This document shows, piece by piece, positions 4,877 through 5,028 of a stretch of DNA of 5,028 nt. The notes under the pieces are model-generated. The model saw nothing but the letters and a program-made list of their open reading frames with translations, did no database searches and was not told the origin of the DNA. The DNA is taken from assembly GCA_030625925.1 (NCBI GenBank), contig DAOUPY010000152.1, positions 1-5,028 on the forward strand, given 5' to 3'. Position 1 is the first letter of the stretch, and every line of letters begins with the position of its first letter. A program made the position numbers and the translations under genes. This DNA is from Fusobacteriaceae bacterium (GTDB lineage: Bacteria; Fusobacteriota; Fusobacteriia; Fusobacteriales; Fusobacteriaceae).

Positions 4877-5028
4877 ATGAAAGTTGCAACCGAAGTTAGA
4901 AAAAAAATAGATAAAATCGAAGATGGGACAATATTTAAATACAAAGATCTGGAACAACAATTTAAAAACAGCCTTGCTTTAGCGAAAATATTAAGTCGAT
5001 TAGTTAAAGAGAATAAGATTGAAAGAAT
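4877..5028 (+). CDS. AbiEi/DUF6088-like antitoxin, N-terminal winged-helix part (3'-truncated)
   Basis: ATG 4877 has a strong GGAGG (4864-4868) 8 nt upstream, and the frame stays open to the window end (50 codons visible). The residues MKVATEVRKKIDKIEDGTIF, then KYKDLEQQFKNSLALAKILS, then RLVKENKIER match the shape of the N-terminal winged helix of AbiEi-type antitoxins and DUF6088 proteins: a helix, a 'G..F...DL' turn, a helix, and a recognition-type helix ending 'LSRLVKENKIER'. In AbiE systems this domain binds the operon promoter and the antitoxin counteracts the AbiEii nucleotidyltransferase toxin. Here the promoter and inverted repeat directly upstream fit self-regulation. The toxin gene would lie beyond base 5028 and is not seen. 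A plain winged-helix regulator remains possible. Confidence 0.65.
   Translation, partial: MKVATEVRKKIDKIEDGTIFKYKDLEQQFKNSLALAKILSRLVKENKIER

Noticed and set aside
1..5028. Depletion of CTNAG sites as evidence for DdeI-like specificity
   Set aside because: Several CTNAG sites are visible (for example in 466-502, 3121-3140 and 3301-3320), and a methylated host need not avoid them; one window cannot test this.
1..5028. tRNA or rRNA genes
   Set aside because: No cloverleaf, TTC-loop consensus or conserved ribosomal RNA stretch was seen on either strand.

Overview
AT-rich bacterial DNA with strong AGGAGG-type ribosome binding sites, AGA/ATA-rich codon use and GTG/ATG starts. This fits a low-GC Bacillota or Fusobacteriota genome; no gene here decides between them. 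By hand count, base composition shifts: bases 241-300 in the left block hold about 26 G+C in 60, while bases 2401-2460 in the restriction gene hold about 12 in 60. That suggests an older left block and an acquired right block.

Layout. (1) Bases 1-1676, + strand: the 3' part of an unrecognised membrane protein, a YdjM-family membrane metal-dependent hydrolase with a long extra C-terminal domain, and a 61-residue unknown protein, closely spaced like an operon. (2) Bases 1682-1735: a long hairpin between convergent genes. (3) Bases 1766-3802, - strand: a complete type II restriction-modification operon, C5-cytosine methyltransferase first, then a PD-(D/E)XK endonuclease that looks Bpu10I/DdeI-like. 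The genes are 3 nt apart and the endonuclease RBS lies inside the end of the methyltransferase gene. An extended -10 box and a 15-bp palindrome lie just upstream. (4) Bases 3803-4325: no protein gene, but a nested inverted-repeat element (4018-4100), further promoter-like boxes and a perfect 16-bp hairpin terminator (4216-4249). (5) Bases 4326-4702, - strand: a DUF3892-type small protein followed by a cysteine-rich ORF that has an RBS but no usable start codon. (6) Bases 4799-4838: a perfect 18-bp inverted repeat that places a TTGACT -35 box on each strand, facing divergent genes. (7) Bases 4877-5028, + strand: the start of a winged-helix protein resembling the AbiEi/DUF6088 antitoxin N-terminus, cut by the window end.

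Taken together, bases 1736-5028 read as a small defence island: restriction-modification, two small accessory genes and a probable AbiE-type toxin-antitoxin locus. The protein systems belong to known families. The least explained parts are the nested hairpin element, the palindromes at the two promoters, and the DUF3892/cysteine-rich pair.
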